From Capsicum annuum (Eukaryota; Streptophyta; Magnoliopsida; Solanales; Solanaceae): a stretch of 64,000 nt of DNA. Positions 1 to 9,600 of this stretch are shown in pieces. The notes under the pieces were generated by a model. That model worked only from the letters and a program-made list of their open reading frames with translations, ran no database searches and had not been told where the DNA came from. How positions within the stretch are numbered: position 1 is the stretch's first letter; each line of letters starts with the position of its first letter. A program made the position numbers and the translations under genes. The stretch lies in assembly GCF_002878395.1 (NCBI RefSeq), contig NC_061114.1:165380381-165444380 (forward strand), in the 5' to 3' direction.

Positions 1-109
1 ACCTTCTCATTCGGCGTCACCACCAACACCACCACCTTCATTTTTACCATAAATATCACTTTTTCGTGGGCTCCTCCTCCAATAAAATCTTTTTTCAGAA
101 ATTAAGTAT

Positions 110-240
110 CGAAGTTGCTGCAGCAACTTCGATAATTGCTACAACAACTTCGATAATTGCTGTAACACAAAAACTAATAGTAGTTGTTGCAGCAATTACC
201 GTAGTTGCTGAAGCAACTCTCGTAGTTGCTGAATTTGCTA
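110..240. repeat. Degenerate 21-bp tandem and inverted repeat (gttgctgcagcaac family)
   Basis: Two adjacent copies of a 21-bp unit beginning caacttcgataattgct are followed by units in the opposite sense (gtagttgctgaagcaact, gtagttgctgaattt). The block opens with the perfect palindrome gttgctgcagcaac. Both strands are open for about 75 codons, but the peptides are only low-complexity Ala/Val/Thr runs, so I treat this as a repeat and not a gene. Confidence 0.6.
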
Positions 241-319
241 AATTATTTCTTAATTTATTTTTAAAAGAAATTATTTTTTTTTCAAACTTTTTAATTTTTT
301 TTTTTAAATAGTCCATGAA

Positions 320-475
320 AATTAAAAAAGGAAGAACGAAATAAAAGGAGAACGAAAAAGAAGATGAGAAGATGGAAGAATAGGAAAATCTATATAGAGA
401 GAAAAAAATAAGAAGAGAAAGATGGGGAGAAAGAAAAAGAGAAGAAGAAAGATTGAAAAATAAGAAAATGAGAGA
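320..475. repeat. Purine (GA/AAG) tract on the plus strand
   Basis: About 150 bases are almost entirely A and G, with aagaagaga, gaagatgag and gagaaaga motifs. The opposite-strand open frame is a Phe/Leu/Ser-rich shadow of the tract. Such polypurine stretches are common in plant intergenic DNA. Confidence 0.65.
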
Positions 476-670
476 AACTCTAAAATTTGAAATTTGGAGT
501 TGGAGGACTTTTTAAATTTTTCTTTTTTTAAATTACACTTTACACCCAATTAATTTAATCATAATTTAAATGAAGTTTTGACCTTAGCTGGTCAAAGTTA
601 TCACCATTTTTAATTTAAAGAGTTTTTTGTCACCTCCCACTTAATTTTTTCATGTATTTTATTAGTTGCC

Positions 671-679
671 TATAAATAG
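671..679 (+). promoter_or_regulatory. Possible TATA box (tataaatag)
   Basis: A good plant TATA consensus lies in ttgcctataaatagttga, and an agggggattc motif about 30 bases on could be a start site. No coding sequence follows before the MITE at 895, although a cttacag/aatttgg junction near 826 looks like a 3' splice site. I cannot connect it to any gene; it may be chance in AT-rich DNA. Confidence 0.2.
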
Positions 680-894
680 TTGATTTTATTCATTTTGTTA
701 GGGGGATTCTGAACTATGCTAAAGCAATATACTAATAGAGGAGAGGTTTCGATTTTGCAATCGGAATTATGCTAAAGCATGAAACTTTTTGAAACTCTAA
801 ACTTAATTGTTCCTTACAGAATTTGGAATTATTTGATTCTTTTCAGCTCTTTCATGTTTTTTCCTTTAATCTTTATCTCATTTTGCAAGCTTTA

Positions 895-1332
895 TGTGTG
901 TGTTTGGTATGGAGGAAGATGTTTTCCTAGATTTTTTTTTTGTCTTGGAAAATAAGAAGGTTTCTTATTTATTTTCTAGCATATGGTAAGCAAGCAAGAA
1001 AATATTATTGCAAGAGTAATATATGTTATCTAGCAAAACACTATGGAGGCGGGATGGGCTAGGCATGGGGTTTCGGGGTGGGCGGGGATGAGAAGGTCAA
1101 GGAATTGGGGTTGTGGGGCTTTGGTAGGTGGGTGGGAGGGAGGAGACAATAAATTTGGAAGTCTACTTATGCAACTCGTTTTCTCTACTAATATTAGGAA
1201 AATCATTTTCTTCATTTTTTTAGGAACTTGTTTTCCTAGAGAAAATGTTTTTCCAAACATTTTGACCAACCAAACGTAAGAGAATTAGAAAACAATTTCT
1301 GAAAAATGTTTTTCTCCATACCAAAGCACCCT
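895..1332. mobile_element. MITE with inverted ends (about 440 bp)
   Basis: The left end reads gtttggtatggaggaagatg and the right end reads ttttctccataccaaagc, which is its reverse complement apart from a few mismatches. There is no coding capacity. Inner arms are also partly complementary (gaaaatgttttcc-type motifs near 920 and 1245). The middle (1041-1140) is strikingly G-rich. Length and structure fit a hAT-like or unclassified MITE; I could not settle a target duplication, so the exact ends may be off by several bases. Confidence 0.65.
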
Positions 1333-2192
1333 ATATCTTGACAATCTTTGTTTGGATGTTGTATAAAGTAGAATGAGTAAATTAGCTGATGGCCTTAATT
1401 GAGAAGTTATGTCAATTGAGAAGTTATGTCCGGTCAAAAGATCTTTCTTCTTGTGGCTTGTTGGTTTTCTTCATTCTCTTAGCAAATCATCATCTGCAAG
1501 TGTAGTTTCTAGTCTTACTGCTTTATCCCTGTATTTTGGTAATGCGTTCTAAAGTTAATGGCTTTCATGATTTGTGTAATAATCTCTATCATCCAATCCG
1601 AAACTTTAAGGCAATAGGTGGAGTGGTGCAAGGCCTTTATAACCCAACACTGTCCTGCACATGGAACCTAATGTTGGAGTTCAAAAAGGAAGTTAGTGCT
1701 GATTACTGAGAGTTGACATAATAATAGAGGTTGGGTCTGAACCATATGATAAAGAGTATGAATTTCCAGCACAAACAACTTAAGGCAATGAGTAAAGTGA
1801 CGCAAAACCTTTATGACAAAATATAGTTGCTCTAGATGGTCGAAGGCATACGAGAACTTCATTGTTACCGCGTTAAAGGTTTGAGAGCTTGTCTCTTGTC
1901 ACTGCATTCATCAATCAGGTAAACTCATGCATGTCCATGCCATGTGCTTTAGGAAGGAAAGGACTTCATCAACCATAGTAACCAGACTTTTCTTCCCATG
2001 CTACGGATTTATTGCCATTCATATAGATTATGGCATGCTCCATTGATTTTCTTTGGAGTTGCTTAAAATATTGTTGGTTGTTCACCATTCTCAGTAGGAG
2101 GATCTTGTATCAGGTAAGAAACAAAAATGGAGAATCTTATATCTGCAGATCTGTTTCAAGAGGAATTGGAATGTCGAAAACATGTAGTAGCC
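1333..2192. other. Unassigned non-coding DNA with a 17-bp tandem duplication
   Basis: No recognisable protein. It holds a perfect 17-bp direct duplication (aattgagaagttatgtc at 1397-1413 and 1414-1430) and a looser repeat of about 35 bases (aaggcaatag... near 1609 and aaggcaatga... near 1783). Several gt/ag splice-like motifs occur. A short open frame at 2030-2236 matches no family I know. Confidence 0.5.
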
Positions 2193-2791
2193 TAGAGCGG
2201 CCTATCTTTTTTTTTTTTTTTTTGGTAAATAAATGAATTTTATTTATACCAAAAGTGCAACCAATTACATGCCAAACAGGTCTGACTCCTGTTTCTCACT
2301 AGGATTCCTACTTAGCCTAGCTTGCTTTCAGTAAATACAATCATACTAAGCTAACGCTAAGAATTCTTGAATTGTACTGACAAACTATAGGTAACTTTGC
2401 AAGTGATCCTTTCTAAACTGCTCCATCATGGCATATAATTCAGCTGCTGGAGTACTGCTTGCCATTTCTTCAATCTTGTCCCTCTAGTATGTATGTGTAT
2501 CACAACTCTGTCCATCTGAAAGTGTCCATCTTGAAATCTCATGAGGTTTCTCTCGCTCCAGATAATTGTCACCACCATTGCAAAGATGCTACAATAGATG
2601 CCTCCTCTACCTGTTCTTTTCTTTGCCCATCCAGTAGCCAGGGCCACTTCCCCTTGCCATGATCCTACTAACCTGTGCTCCCCTACCCATCTAAGCATAC
2701 GACTCCATAGAGTATTTGTAATTCGACACTCGAACAGCAGGTGGCTCAATGTCTCAACTGGAGCATTACAAAAGACACATTAGAGCGGCCT
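2193..2791 (-). mobile_element. 5'-truncated LINE insertion with 11-bp target duplication
   Basis: The sequence tagagcggcct occurs at 2193-2203 and again at 2781-2791. Just inside the left copy is a run of T (about 2207-2221), the poly(A) tail of an element lying on the minus strand; inside the right copy the LINE coding sequence begins abruptly. This is the textbook outcome of target-primed reverse transcription that aborted early: tail, 3' UTR, the end of ORF2, then truncation. The inserted DNA is 2204-2780 (577 bp). Confidence 0.9.
2426..2779 (-). pseudogene. LINE ORF2 C-terminal fragment (zinc-binding, zf-RVT)
   Basis: Read on the minus strand the fragment opens in the zinc-binding segment that follows reverse transcriptase in plant LINEs: CLLCNAPVETLSHLLFEC shows the CxxC...HLxxxC pattern. 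It runs on through a conserved tail containing TIIWSERNLMRFQ and ends LKKW...QLNYMP with a stop. The endonuclease, the reverse transcriptase and the start codon are absent because the insertion is 5'-truncated, so it cannot make an active protein. Unlike the other LINE in this window the remaining frame is uninterrupted, which suggests a fairly young insertion. It is unrelated in position to the plus-strand LINE at 6855-11350. Confidence 0.85.
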
Positions 2792-3221
2792 TTGTCTTAC
2801 CATAAGTTCTATTCTTGGCAGGAGTCGTGGCCTCATTCTATAATACTATGTATTCTTGTCAAATACATGTTGAGGCTTAATTGAGTTAATATTTGATATG
2901 CCATCAATGAGACTTGCCATTTGATAGAGTGACCGGATAGAAGGACTAGTGAGCACAATTAAGCGGTAAAAATGCACTCCTGAATGTTACCTCTGCTTTG
3001 AGGAGGAGATGAACTAAAATTGATATTACTATAAAATGGAATTACTCTACATCTTAATAAGATAAATATCTCCTTTGTTCATAGGTTTGAAACAGTAGAT
3101 AATCTACTTATCTAATTTATTTCTATAGTCGACTTCTTTGCTTGTGTATACCTCCTTCATTTTACAGATATTGAGAAGGTAGATGTCTACATAGCTATTT
3201 TGTTTCTAATACGACTTGCCC
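2792..3221. other. Unassigned non-coding DNA
   Basis: Moderately AT-rich, with no open frame of note and no repeat I can recognise. It continues the target sequence that was split by the LINE insertion. Confidence 0.4.
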
Positions 3222-3410
3222 CCCGGGCTTTGGTCTAGTGGCGAGAGCACAATGCAGATGAGTGGGTTTTAGGCACATTCAGGAGTTCGAACCTTGCTGC
3301 AGACAGAAGTCTGGTATTAAGTTGAGAAGGGTAGACGGGCAGGCCATTATCCACCTAATTTTGAGTCGTGCAGAACGGTCTCTTAGGGATTTCTTAGTTA
3401 TTAAAAATAT
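3222..3410 (+). mobile_element. tRNA-derived SINE
   Basis: The head contains an RNA polymerase III A box (tggtctagtggcgagag, from 3231) and, about 50 bases on, a B box (gagttcgaacc, 3283-3293). The body (gagaagggtagacgggcagg, ccattatccaccta, tcttagggatttc) resembles the body of SINE families I know from Solanaceae. It ends in an A/T-rich tail (ttattaaaaatata). No cloverleaf can be completed, so this is not a functional tRNA gene. I saw no clear target duplication. Confidence 0.75.
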
Positions 3411-3688
3411 AGGGTTCCAAGATGATTTATCGGCTTGTGTTTTCTGTATTGAGGAAGATACTCCAATGATTAAGTCAGCATATTAGCGATTAGCTATTCA
3501 AGATCGTCTCTTCTGCTTGGCATGAGTTTTGGTGAATGGCAAGAAATAAGGAGCATATTGTAAAAATAGGCTTTGTGATGATAGCAATATATAAAAAGAA
3601 ATTGTTGATGGTGTAAAGCCACTCGAAAAAGTATTGGGAGATTAAACCCTAGCTCAAGCAGTTAAGTTATTCTATGGCCAAACCCATC

Positions 3689-5261
3689 GATAGCCCCTTA
3701 AACTTATCTCTAAAATTCACTTAGGCCCTTAAACTAAGGCTTGTACCTATCAAACCCTTAAACCGCCCAATTTTGTTCTAATTGGACATTTTTTGCTTAT
3801 GTGGCACTCCACGTGTTGTCCACTCACTAGGGGCGCGTGAGACACGTTTTTTTGAATAATTATCCATTAGAAAGGTGCCAAGTGGCACTGAGCCCCAAAA
3901 AATGTTAATTGAAAAATTTATATTTAAATTAATTTATTAATATAATTTTTAATTTCTTAATCTTTTTTTTAAAAAAGCACCCCACCCCCCGGTATCATCT
4001 TCTTCACAGCACCCCAACCCCACCCTACCCCCTGCGCCTTCAACCCCAACCCACCCGTCTCTTCATCATCTTCAACTCCCACCCCGTATCTTCATCGTCT
4101 TCAACCCCAACCTATCCCCGCATCTTCACATAAACAATTTCTTTTTAATCCACCATAATTATCCTCATTTCTTGAACAATTCCAACAAAATTCACTTTTT
4201 TTTCCTCCATTAGTATCACCATTTCTTGAAAGATTACAACAAACATCACTTTTTTGTTGAAAAATTACAAGAAAGATCACTTTTTTCTTCATTAATATCA
4301 CCATTTTATGAAAATTTTTAAGAAAGATGTTTTTTTTTAGACCCCCTTTAAATTCTTGAAGTAGATTTTAAACAAAATTTTTTTGTGTGTGTGTTTTTGA
4401 GGTTCACAATGAAGCAAAGTTCACTTTAATGGGGAAGAAGATGAACGCAGAAGGGGGAAGAGAAGATAAATGCCAGGGGCCGAGAAGATGAACGCCGGGG
4501 GAGGGGGACTTGGTGGAAGGTGGGGATTAGTCTTTTATTCATTTCTTAAAATTTTATAATTTTATTTTTATTTTTAAAATAAATTTAGAATTTCTTTTAA
4601 ATAATCAGTTTTCTATTTTTATTTTTTTTAAATAATTTTATAATTATTTTTTAATAATTTAGATCCTCAATGCCATTATTTATTTTCATTTTTCTAAAAA
4701 TTTTATAATTTCTTTTTAATAATCAGTTTTTTATTTTTATTTTTTAAATAATTTTATAATTATTTTTTAATAATTTGGATTCAATGCCATTTTTATTTTT
4801 ATATTTTTAAAATTTTATAATTTCTTTTTAATAATTATTTTTTTATTTTTATTTTTTTAAATAATTTTATAATTATTTTTTAATAATTTGGATCCTCAAT
4901 TCCAGTTTTTATTTTCATTTTTTATAATTTTTATAATTTTATTTTTATTTTAAAATAATTTTATAATTATTTTTTAAAAATTTATTTTTTTAAAATTTTA
5001 TAATTTCTTTTTAATAATCAGTTTTTTATTTTTATTTTTATAATAATTTTATAATAATTATTGGACCCACAATGCCACGTGTCAGCTTTCAATTAGCCAT
5101 TTTTGCCACATCATCGCGTGTATGAAACACACACTTTCAGCTATTAGCTGATTGCCAAAAAGGGTCCAATTGGAACAACTTCGACGGTTTAGGAGTTTGA
5201 TAGGTACAAGCCTTAGTTTAGGGGCCTAAGTGAATTTTAGGGACAAGTTTGAGGGGCTATC
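3689..5261. mobile_element. Large non-autonomous DNA element with TIRs over 100 bp (Mutator-like?)
   Basis: The first 110 or so bases (from gatagccccttaaacttat) reappear as a reverse complement ending at 5261, with long identical stretches such as aggcttgtacctatcaaa. Inside the arms come subterminal regions that also mirror each other loosely: C-rich with tcttcatc motifs on the left (3980-4125), G-rich with gaagatgaacgc motifs on the right (4434-4525). No transposase is present. Long TIRs suggest a Mutator-like element, but I could not find the expected 9-bp target duplication. Confidence 0.75.
4545..5065. repeat. AT-only tandem array, about 115-bp period
   Basis: The block ttttataattattttttaat recurs near 4632, 4747 and 4862, then at shorter spacing near 4960 and 5042. 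Between copies lie tttttaataatcagtttt and ggatcctcaatgcca. Degenerate and nearly pure A/T, it occupies the right half of the inverted-repeat element. Confidence 0.7.
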
Positions 5262-5394
5262 AATAGATTTTTTATTCTGGTGTGCATCACAGGCAGGCCG
5301 ATATTTTGGTATTGATTGGACTCTTGTAAATGTTGTTTCTATTTGTTTAAATTTTTTGCCCTTTCATTAAAAGTTTTTGTTTTAGATAAAATTA

Positions 5395-6180
5395 TCTTTT
5401 TACTATTTTTTCTAATATTTAAGTGTTGAAAATTAATTAAATATATTTATAGTAAAGTTTTTTTTCTATTAAAAGTCATCAGAATTTATGATTTCTCCTA
5501 ATATTTAAGTGTTGAAAATTAATTAAATATATTTATGGCAAAACCTTTCCTTATTAAAAGTCATCAAAATTAATAATTTTTTTCTAATATTTAAGTGTTG
5601 AAAATTAATTAAATATATTTATGGTAAAACCTTTCCATATTAGAAGTCATCAGAATTAATGACAACTAAATTTTTTTTCATTATTTTAAGAATTCTAAAT
5701 CAATTAAATTTGATTTTAAGAAGATTTAAAAAAATCTAGAAATAAATATAAAAGCGTTAGAATAAGAAAAATTTAAGAAGTATCAAATTTTAAAAGTTTA
5801 AAGTACGTAATAAGAATGTAATGAATGATTTTATAAAAAATTAATTTTAAAAACAAGAAAAGATTTTAAATATAGAAAAAAGAAACAAAAATAATCGTAC
5901 CACAAATATGATTCAAATTGATGCATCTCTTTTAGCCTCTGACAGCATGACAAACACAAAACTGATGATCGATCAATCACTCAAAACTTCTGGTGGTAAA
6001 ATATATATGTGCTTACACTAAAATATATATTTATATTTACATTATTATATTAAAATGTGAAGGATCTTCAAAAAGTGAGTTGAACTTTTTACACATTACT
6101 AAAAATCTCTGTAATAGATAAAATTATTTAATTTTAAATAATTAAACGTTACACGTGCGAGACACGTGCAGTTAAACTAG
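5395..6180 (+). mobile_element. Short non-autonomous Helitron
   Basis: The 3' end has the required hairpin (cacgtg at 6152-6157, loop cgaga, cacgtg at 6163-6168) about 9 bases before a terminal CTAG (6177-6180), followed by T. The proposed 5' end is tctttttactatttt, preceded by A at 5394, which fits insertion between A and T. No Rep/helicase is encoded. The 3' terminus is well supported; the 5' end is a guess from the TC rule. Confidence 0.6.
5408..5662. repeat. Three tandem copies of an 85-bp unit
   Basis: Each unit carries ctaatatttaagtgttgaaa, then attaattaaatatatttat and a variable tail ending in agtcatcagaatt. Copies begin near 5413, 5498 and 5584. Copies two and three are more alike than either is to copy one. 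The array lies just inside the proposed Helitron 5' end. Confidence 0.8.
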
Positions 6181-6854
6181 TTATCTAAACATAATCAAGT
6201 AGCTAACCATTATGAAAGCCATAAGGAGGGGGGGGGGGCGGTTGAATTACTCTTTTTTCGATCAAACAATCGACTTCTCCTAACAGACAGTCGACCATAG
6301 AGTGCAGTAATAAAACTTCAGAAATAAAACTGTGAAAGTAATTAACACCGAATATTTTATGCTAGTTGGGACCTCTAATAGGTCTTACTTCAGTCCCCTT
6401 GGGTTACAATGGATTCTACTTGTTCTTTGTAAATAATATCAAAGTACAAGATTGAGTCAAACTTTTTGGCTTTGACTCACACTCTATTCCTTTCTTTCAC
6501 ACTTTGATACAATGTCTCACCAACTATGTATTTTTCTCCTTTCTTTTAAAGTACACAACAAACCTTTAAGAGAATACAATGCTTGAGTAAAGTAGAGTAA
6601 AAAACTAGACAAGGTTGAGACAAGTGTATATTTATTTCTTTAACTTTCAATGCTTATATAGTAGTGATTGAACTGCTAGCCATTGAAAGTTTTAAAGGAA
6701 ACAAGATGGATATGCGATATTTTCATGATTTAAACACCTCAATAAATGCAATTGATCTTTTCTCCTTTCCTGAAATGACATGTTTTTTCAAAGGAAAATT
6801 TTTTCAATCTATTTTAGAGAGAGATCTTTTCTTTACCTCTTGATATATGTAGGA
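6181..6854. other. Non-coding DNA with an 11-G run
   Basis: A homopolymer of 11 G at 6228-6238 is followed by cggttgaattactc. The next 600 bases are non-coding and carry several partial repeats (aaagtacacaacaaacc, ctttgactcacac). I think it is the remains of a repeat but cannot name the family. Confidence 0.4.
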
Positions 6855-7001
6855 CAGACATATTCTTGAAAGAGAAGATCTGACTTCTCTCTACCTTTTC
6901 CCTTCACAACTTCCATGGATCCAATACAACCGGACCCACCTGACCATATGGCGCTAGATAGCTACCATATTGAGCCCCAAAAAAGCACAAGTTAGCAAAA
7001 C

Positions 7002-8326
7002 ATGAGTTATATAGTTGCCCTAAATCAAACTGTACCATCACCAAGAAGTCCACCATGTCAACCTCCCATCTCTCATACCTCTTTAGAGGCTGATATGTGT
7101 TATGATGAGGATGCTTCGGAGGATAGACTAGGTGATAGTACTATTCCGTTGACAGCTGAGGACAAAGCTAGAATTCATCGGCCATGGGCCTATTCTATTA
7201 TTATAAAATTGACAAGGAAGAAAGTTAACCATGCTTATCTCAAGCACAGGTTAACATTAGTGTGGAAGCCCACAGAGGAGATCATACGCATTGACCTGGG
7301 TAATGACTATTTTATTGTCATGTTTTTAAAAGAGGAGAATATGCTAACTGCACTCCAAAAAGGTCCATGGTTCATAAATGGTGCTTTTCTGTTAGTAATA
7401 AAATGGCACCCAATTTTCGTCATATCTACAACCAATGAAAATTTCTCTGCAATTTGGATTTGACTTCCTAAGCTTTCTACGGAATACTATGACCACGTCA
7501 TCTAATCAAAGATCGATAGTAAACTGGGAAAATTAGTCAAAATAGACACTTGAACATCTGCAACACTTAGAGGAAGATATGAACGAGTATTTATAGAAGT
7601 GCCACTGGGGACCCCAGTTAAAATCATGTCTATATAGGGCATCTAAAATAACAAATTATGTACGAAGGGGCAGATATCCTATGCATGAAGTGTGGATGAT
7701 TGGTCACACGCATACAACCTGCAACGCTCAATTGAATGTAAGCCAGACGCAATCAAATACAATTGCGAAACCAGTATTGATGGCAGCCAATAACGCACAC
7801 ACCGCAGACAAAGCAATGGGATAGGAATGGAAAATCGTCTCATTCAATAAGCAGAAGGCTTCTAAAAACAAAAAAAGGAGGACTAACCAGGTTATGCAAT
7901 AGGCCAACAAATTAAAAATATTGCTCAATCCAAGGGTAAGAACACTGTGCACCAACTAAATAGTGGAGATATTAACGTCAAGATTTTCAATGCTGACACT
8001 GGTAAGTATTTAGATCACCAAGTATATAAATATGTAGATAAAAACAAAAATTAACTAGCTTCCAATAATTTTCCTTCTCTTGAGGCTAAACAAAAACCCC
8101 CAAAAGAGGAAAATGAGACAACCGACAAGAAAATTTCATCGATGGATGACGTCATCAACACGTCCAGTTGTTTTCCTCTCTTAAACAGTGAGGCGGCAAA
8201 ACCATTGCTTAATGTTAGTCTGGAACATAAAAATAATATGAATTTTCCAACTATACCCCTATACAAGGGAACAGTGCACGACCCCAGTAAAAGCGAAAAG
8301 CCTTTAGTGCCCTTAGTAGACGTATA
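7002..8326 (+). pseudogene. LINE ORF1 (DUF4283 plus broken CCHC knuckle)
   Basis: The first 153 codons from 7002 form a DUF4283 domain, the nucleic-acid-binding N-terminal module of plant LINE ORF1: RPWAYSIIIKLTRKKVNHAY, then a LTLVWKP segment, DLGNDYFIVMF and ALQKGPWFINGAFLLV. A stop at 7461 interrupts it. Homology goes on out of frame: a CCHC zinc knuckle (C-M-K-C-G, then GH and C) can be seen at about 7686-7725, split by a stop and a shift. A Lys/Glu-rich tail runs to 8326, where it ends PLVPLVDV. The normal role is packaging LINE RNA into a ribonucleoprotein; this copy cannot make the full protein. Confidence 0.8.
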
Positions 8327-8339
8327 GGGGACATGGAAA

Positions 8340-8806
8340 CATCACATCACCAGCTTGCCTTCTCATCTTCCAGCAAAATATTGACAACTCATACAACTCA
8401 GACAAAATATTTTTTGTAAGATAAATCCCAAGTAGCCACACATAAAGGTGTAAATAAGAGAAACTCTCAATTAATAATAATGTTGTCTTAAAATAACAAA
8501 ATTCATCCCTATATATAGGGAAAAACCTATCCCAAATAGCATGGGATTTGAATCCTACTTTTATGAAAATAATAAATCTAGGAAACTTTAAACTAGGAAA
8601 CTTTTAAACTAGGAAAATTAAAAAATAAATCCCTACTAAATAAGAAAAAGTTTCCAAATTTAATCAAAACTCATTTGGCCCAATCTTCTTCCGTTTGGAC
8701 TTGGACTTGAATCATGATATATGTATAGCACTTAGCCAATGCTTCTCCATAATTCTTGGGCTAGTTCTTGTGGTTTTCTTTCATCATAAGCATCTTCTTG
8801 ATTCAC
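8340..8806 (-). other. LTR-promoter-like patch inside the LINE
   Basis: Between the end of ORF1 and the surviving reverse transcriptase there is no endonuclease. Instead, read on the minus strand, there is an AT-rich stretch with repeated ctagtttaaa motifs, then a strong TATA element (ctatatatagggatg near 8510-8522) and a leader with gagagtttctctt. This resembles the core promoter and R region of a plant LTR. I see no LTR ends, so it may be a recombinant fragment. The family is not identified. Confidence 0.35.
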
Positions 8807-8807
8807 A

Positions 8808-9600
8808 TTGAAGCCTGTTAATCTTAATACAAGTGGGCCAGCCTCGATGCTATCACATACTCTGCATTACTTAAACTTTCCCCTAAATATTATTAATCTC
8901 GTTATGTCATGCATATGTACAAGATCTGTAGCAGTGCTAGTCAATGACACCAAGACTGAATTCTTTAGCCCTTCTAGTGGGATTTGTCAAGGTGATTCTA
9001 TGTCCCCGTACATCTTCATCATGTGCATTGAAGTGCTATCCCATAACATCAATCAAGATCTAAGTTCCCACATATGGGAACCAATTAAAATAGCTAGGAA
9101 GGGCCTACACATATCTCATCTATTTTTTGCGAACTACTTAGTCCTAATGTCTACGACTGATAGGAACAGTTGTAGAAACATCAAGACTACGCTGGAAAAC
9201 TTCTATGATTGGTCAGGACCAAGTATTAACTTTGAAAAATAAAAAATCTTGTTCTAAAAAAACTGTAATGAATCTACAAGACAATATATAACCTTTATTC
9301 TCAATATCACCCCTTGTAGAAACTTTGGGAAATACCTGGGATTTTCAATTTTCAATTCTAAGGATTTGCAATTCATTATTGACAATCTAAAAAGGAAACT
9401 TTCAGGATGGAAATCCAACTTCTTAAACATTGGTGGTAGGACTACGCTGGCTAAATCCACTCTCAACAGTATCCCAACTCATATAATGTAATATATTAAG
9501 CTACCTAGTGGTATTACTAAGCAAATAGACAAAACTCAGTGTAACTTCATTTGGGGCACTACTGATGCAAAGAAAAAACTTGATTTATTAAATTGAGATA
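8808..9600 (+). pseudogene. LINE reverse transcriptase fragment, catalytic motif lost
   Basis: Recognisable RT blocks are present: TLHYLNFP, the SPSSGICQGDSMSPYIFIMC block (usually G-x-RQGDPLSPYLF) and ISHLFFANYLVLM. The last is the catalytic F-A-D-D box, here changed to A-N-Y (Asn 9132-9134, Tyr 9135-9137), so both metal-binding aspartates are gone. The frame continues with GPSINFEK, then a stop at 9239, and homology resumes with NFGKYLGFSIF, LSGWKSNFLNIGGRTTLAKS and SIPTHIM. The N-terminal third of the RT and the endonuclease are absent. This copy is dead as an enzyme. Confidence 0.85.

Larger units (their letters stand above)
1..700. other. AT-rich non-coding DNA at the window start
   Basis: No protein of a known family is readable on either strand. 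The first 100 bases have the C-rich, Asn/Thr-codon-like look (accaccaccttc, tttttaccataaatatcac) that also occurs inside the inverted-repeat element at 3689-5261, so this may be the end of a related element cut by the window edge. That link is by eye only. The rest contains the two simple repeats listed separately and poly-T/poly-A tracts. Confidence 0.5.

Noticed and set aside
2030..2236. A small host protein gene of 68 codons
   Set aside because: It ends inside the LINE's T run and target duplication, matches no family and has no codon pattern different from the flanks.
3231..3295. A tRNA gene (good A and B boxes)
   Set aside because: No acceptor or anticodon stem can be completed and a typical SINE body and A/T tail follow, so it is the head of a SINE.
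6228..6238. A functional G-quadruplex at the G run
   Set aside because: A single homopolymer of 11 G in a repeat remnant is more simply slippage or sequencing error; nothing else supports a role.
7728..7955. A minus-strand membrane protein of 75 residues
   Set aside because: It is the antisense shadow of the LINE ORF1 tail; the hydrophobic text comes from antisense A-rich codons.
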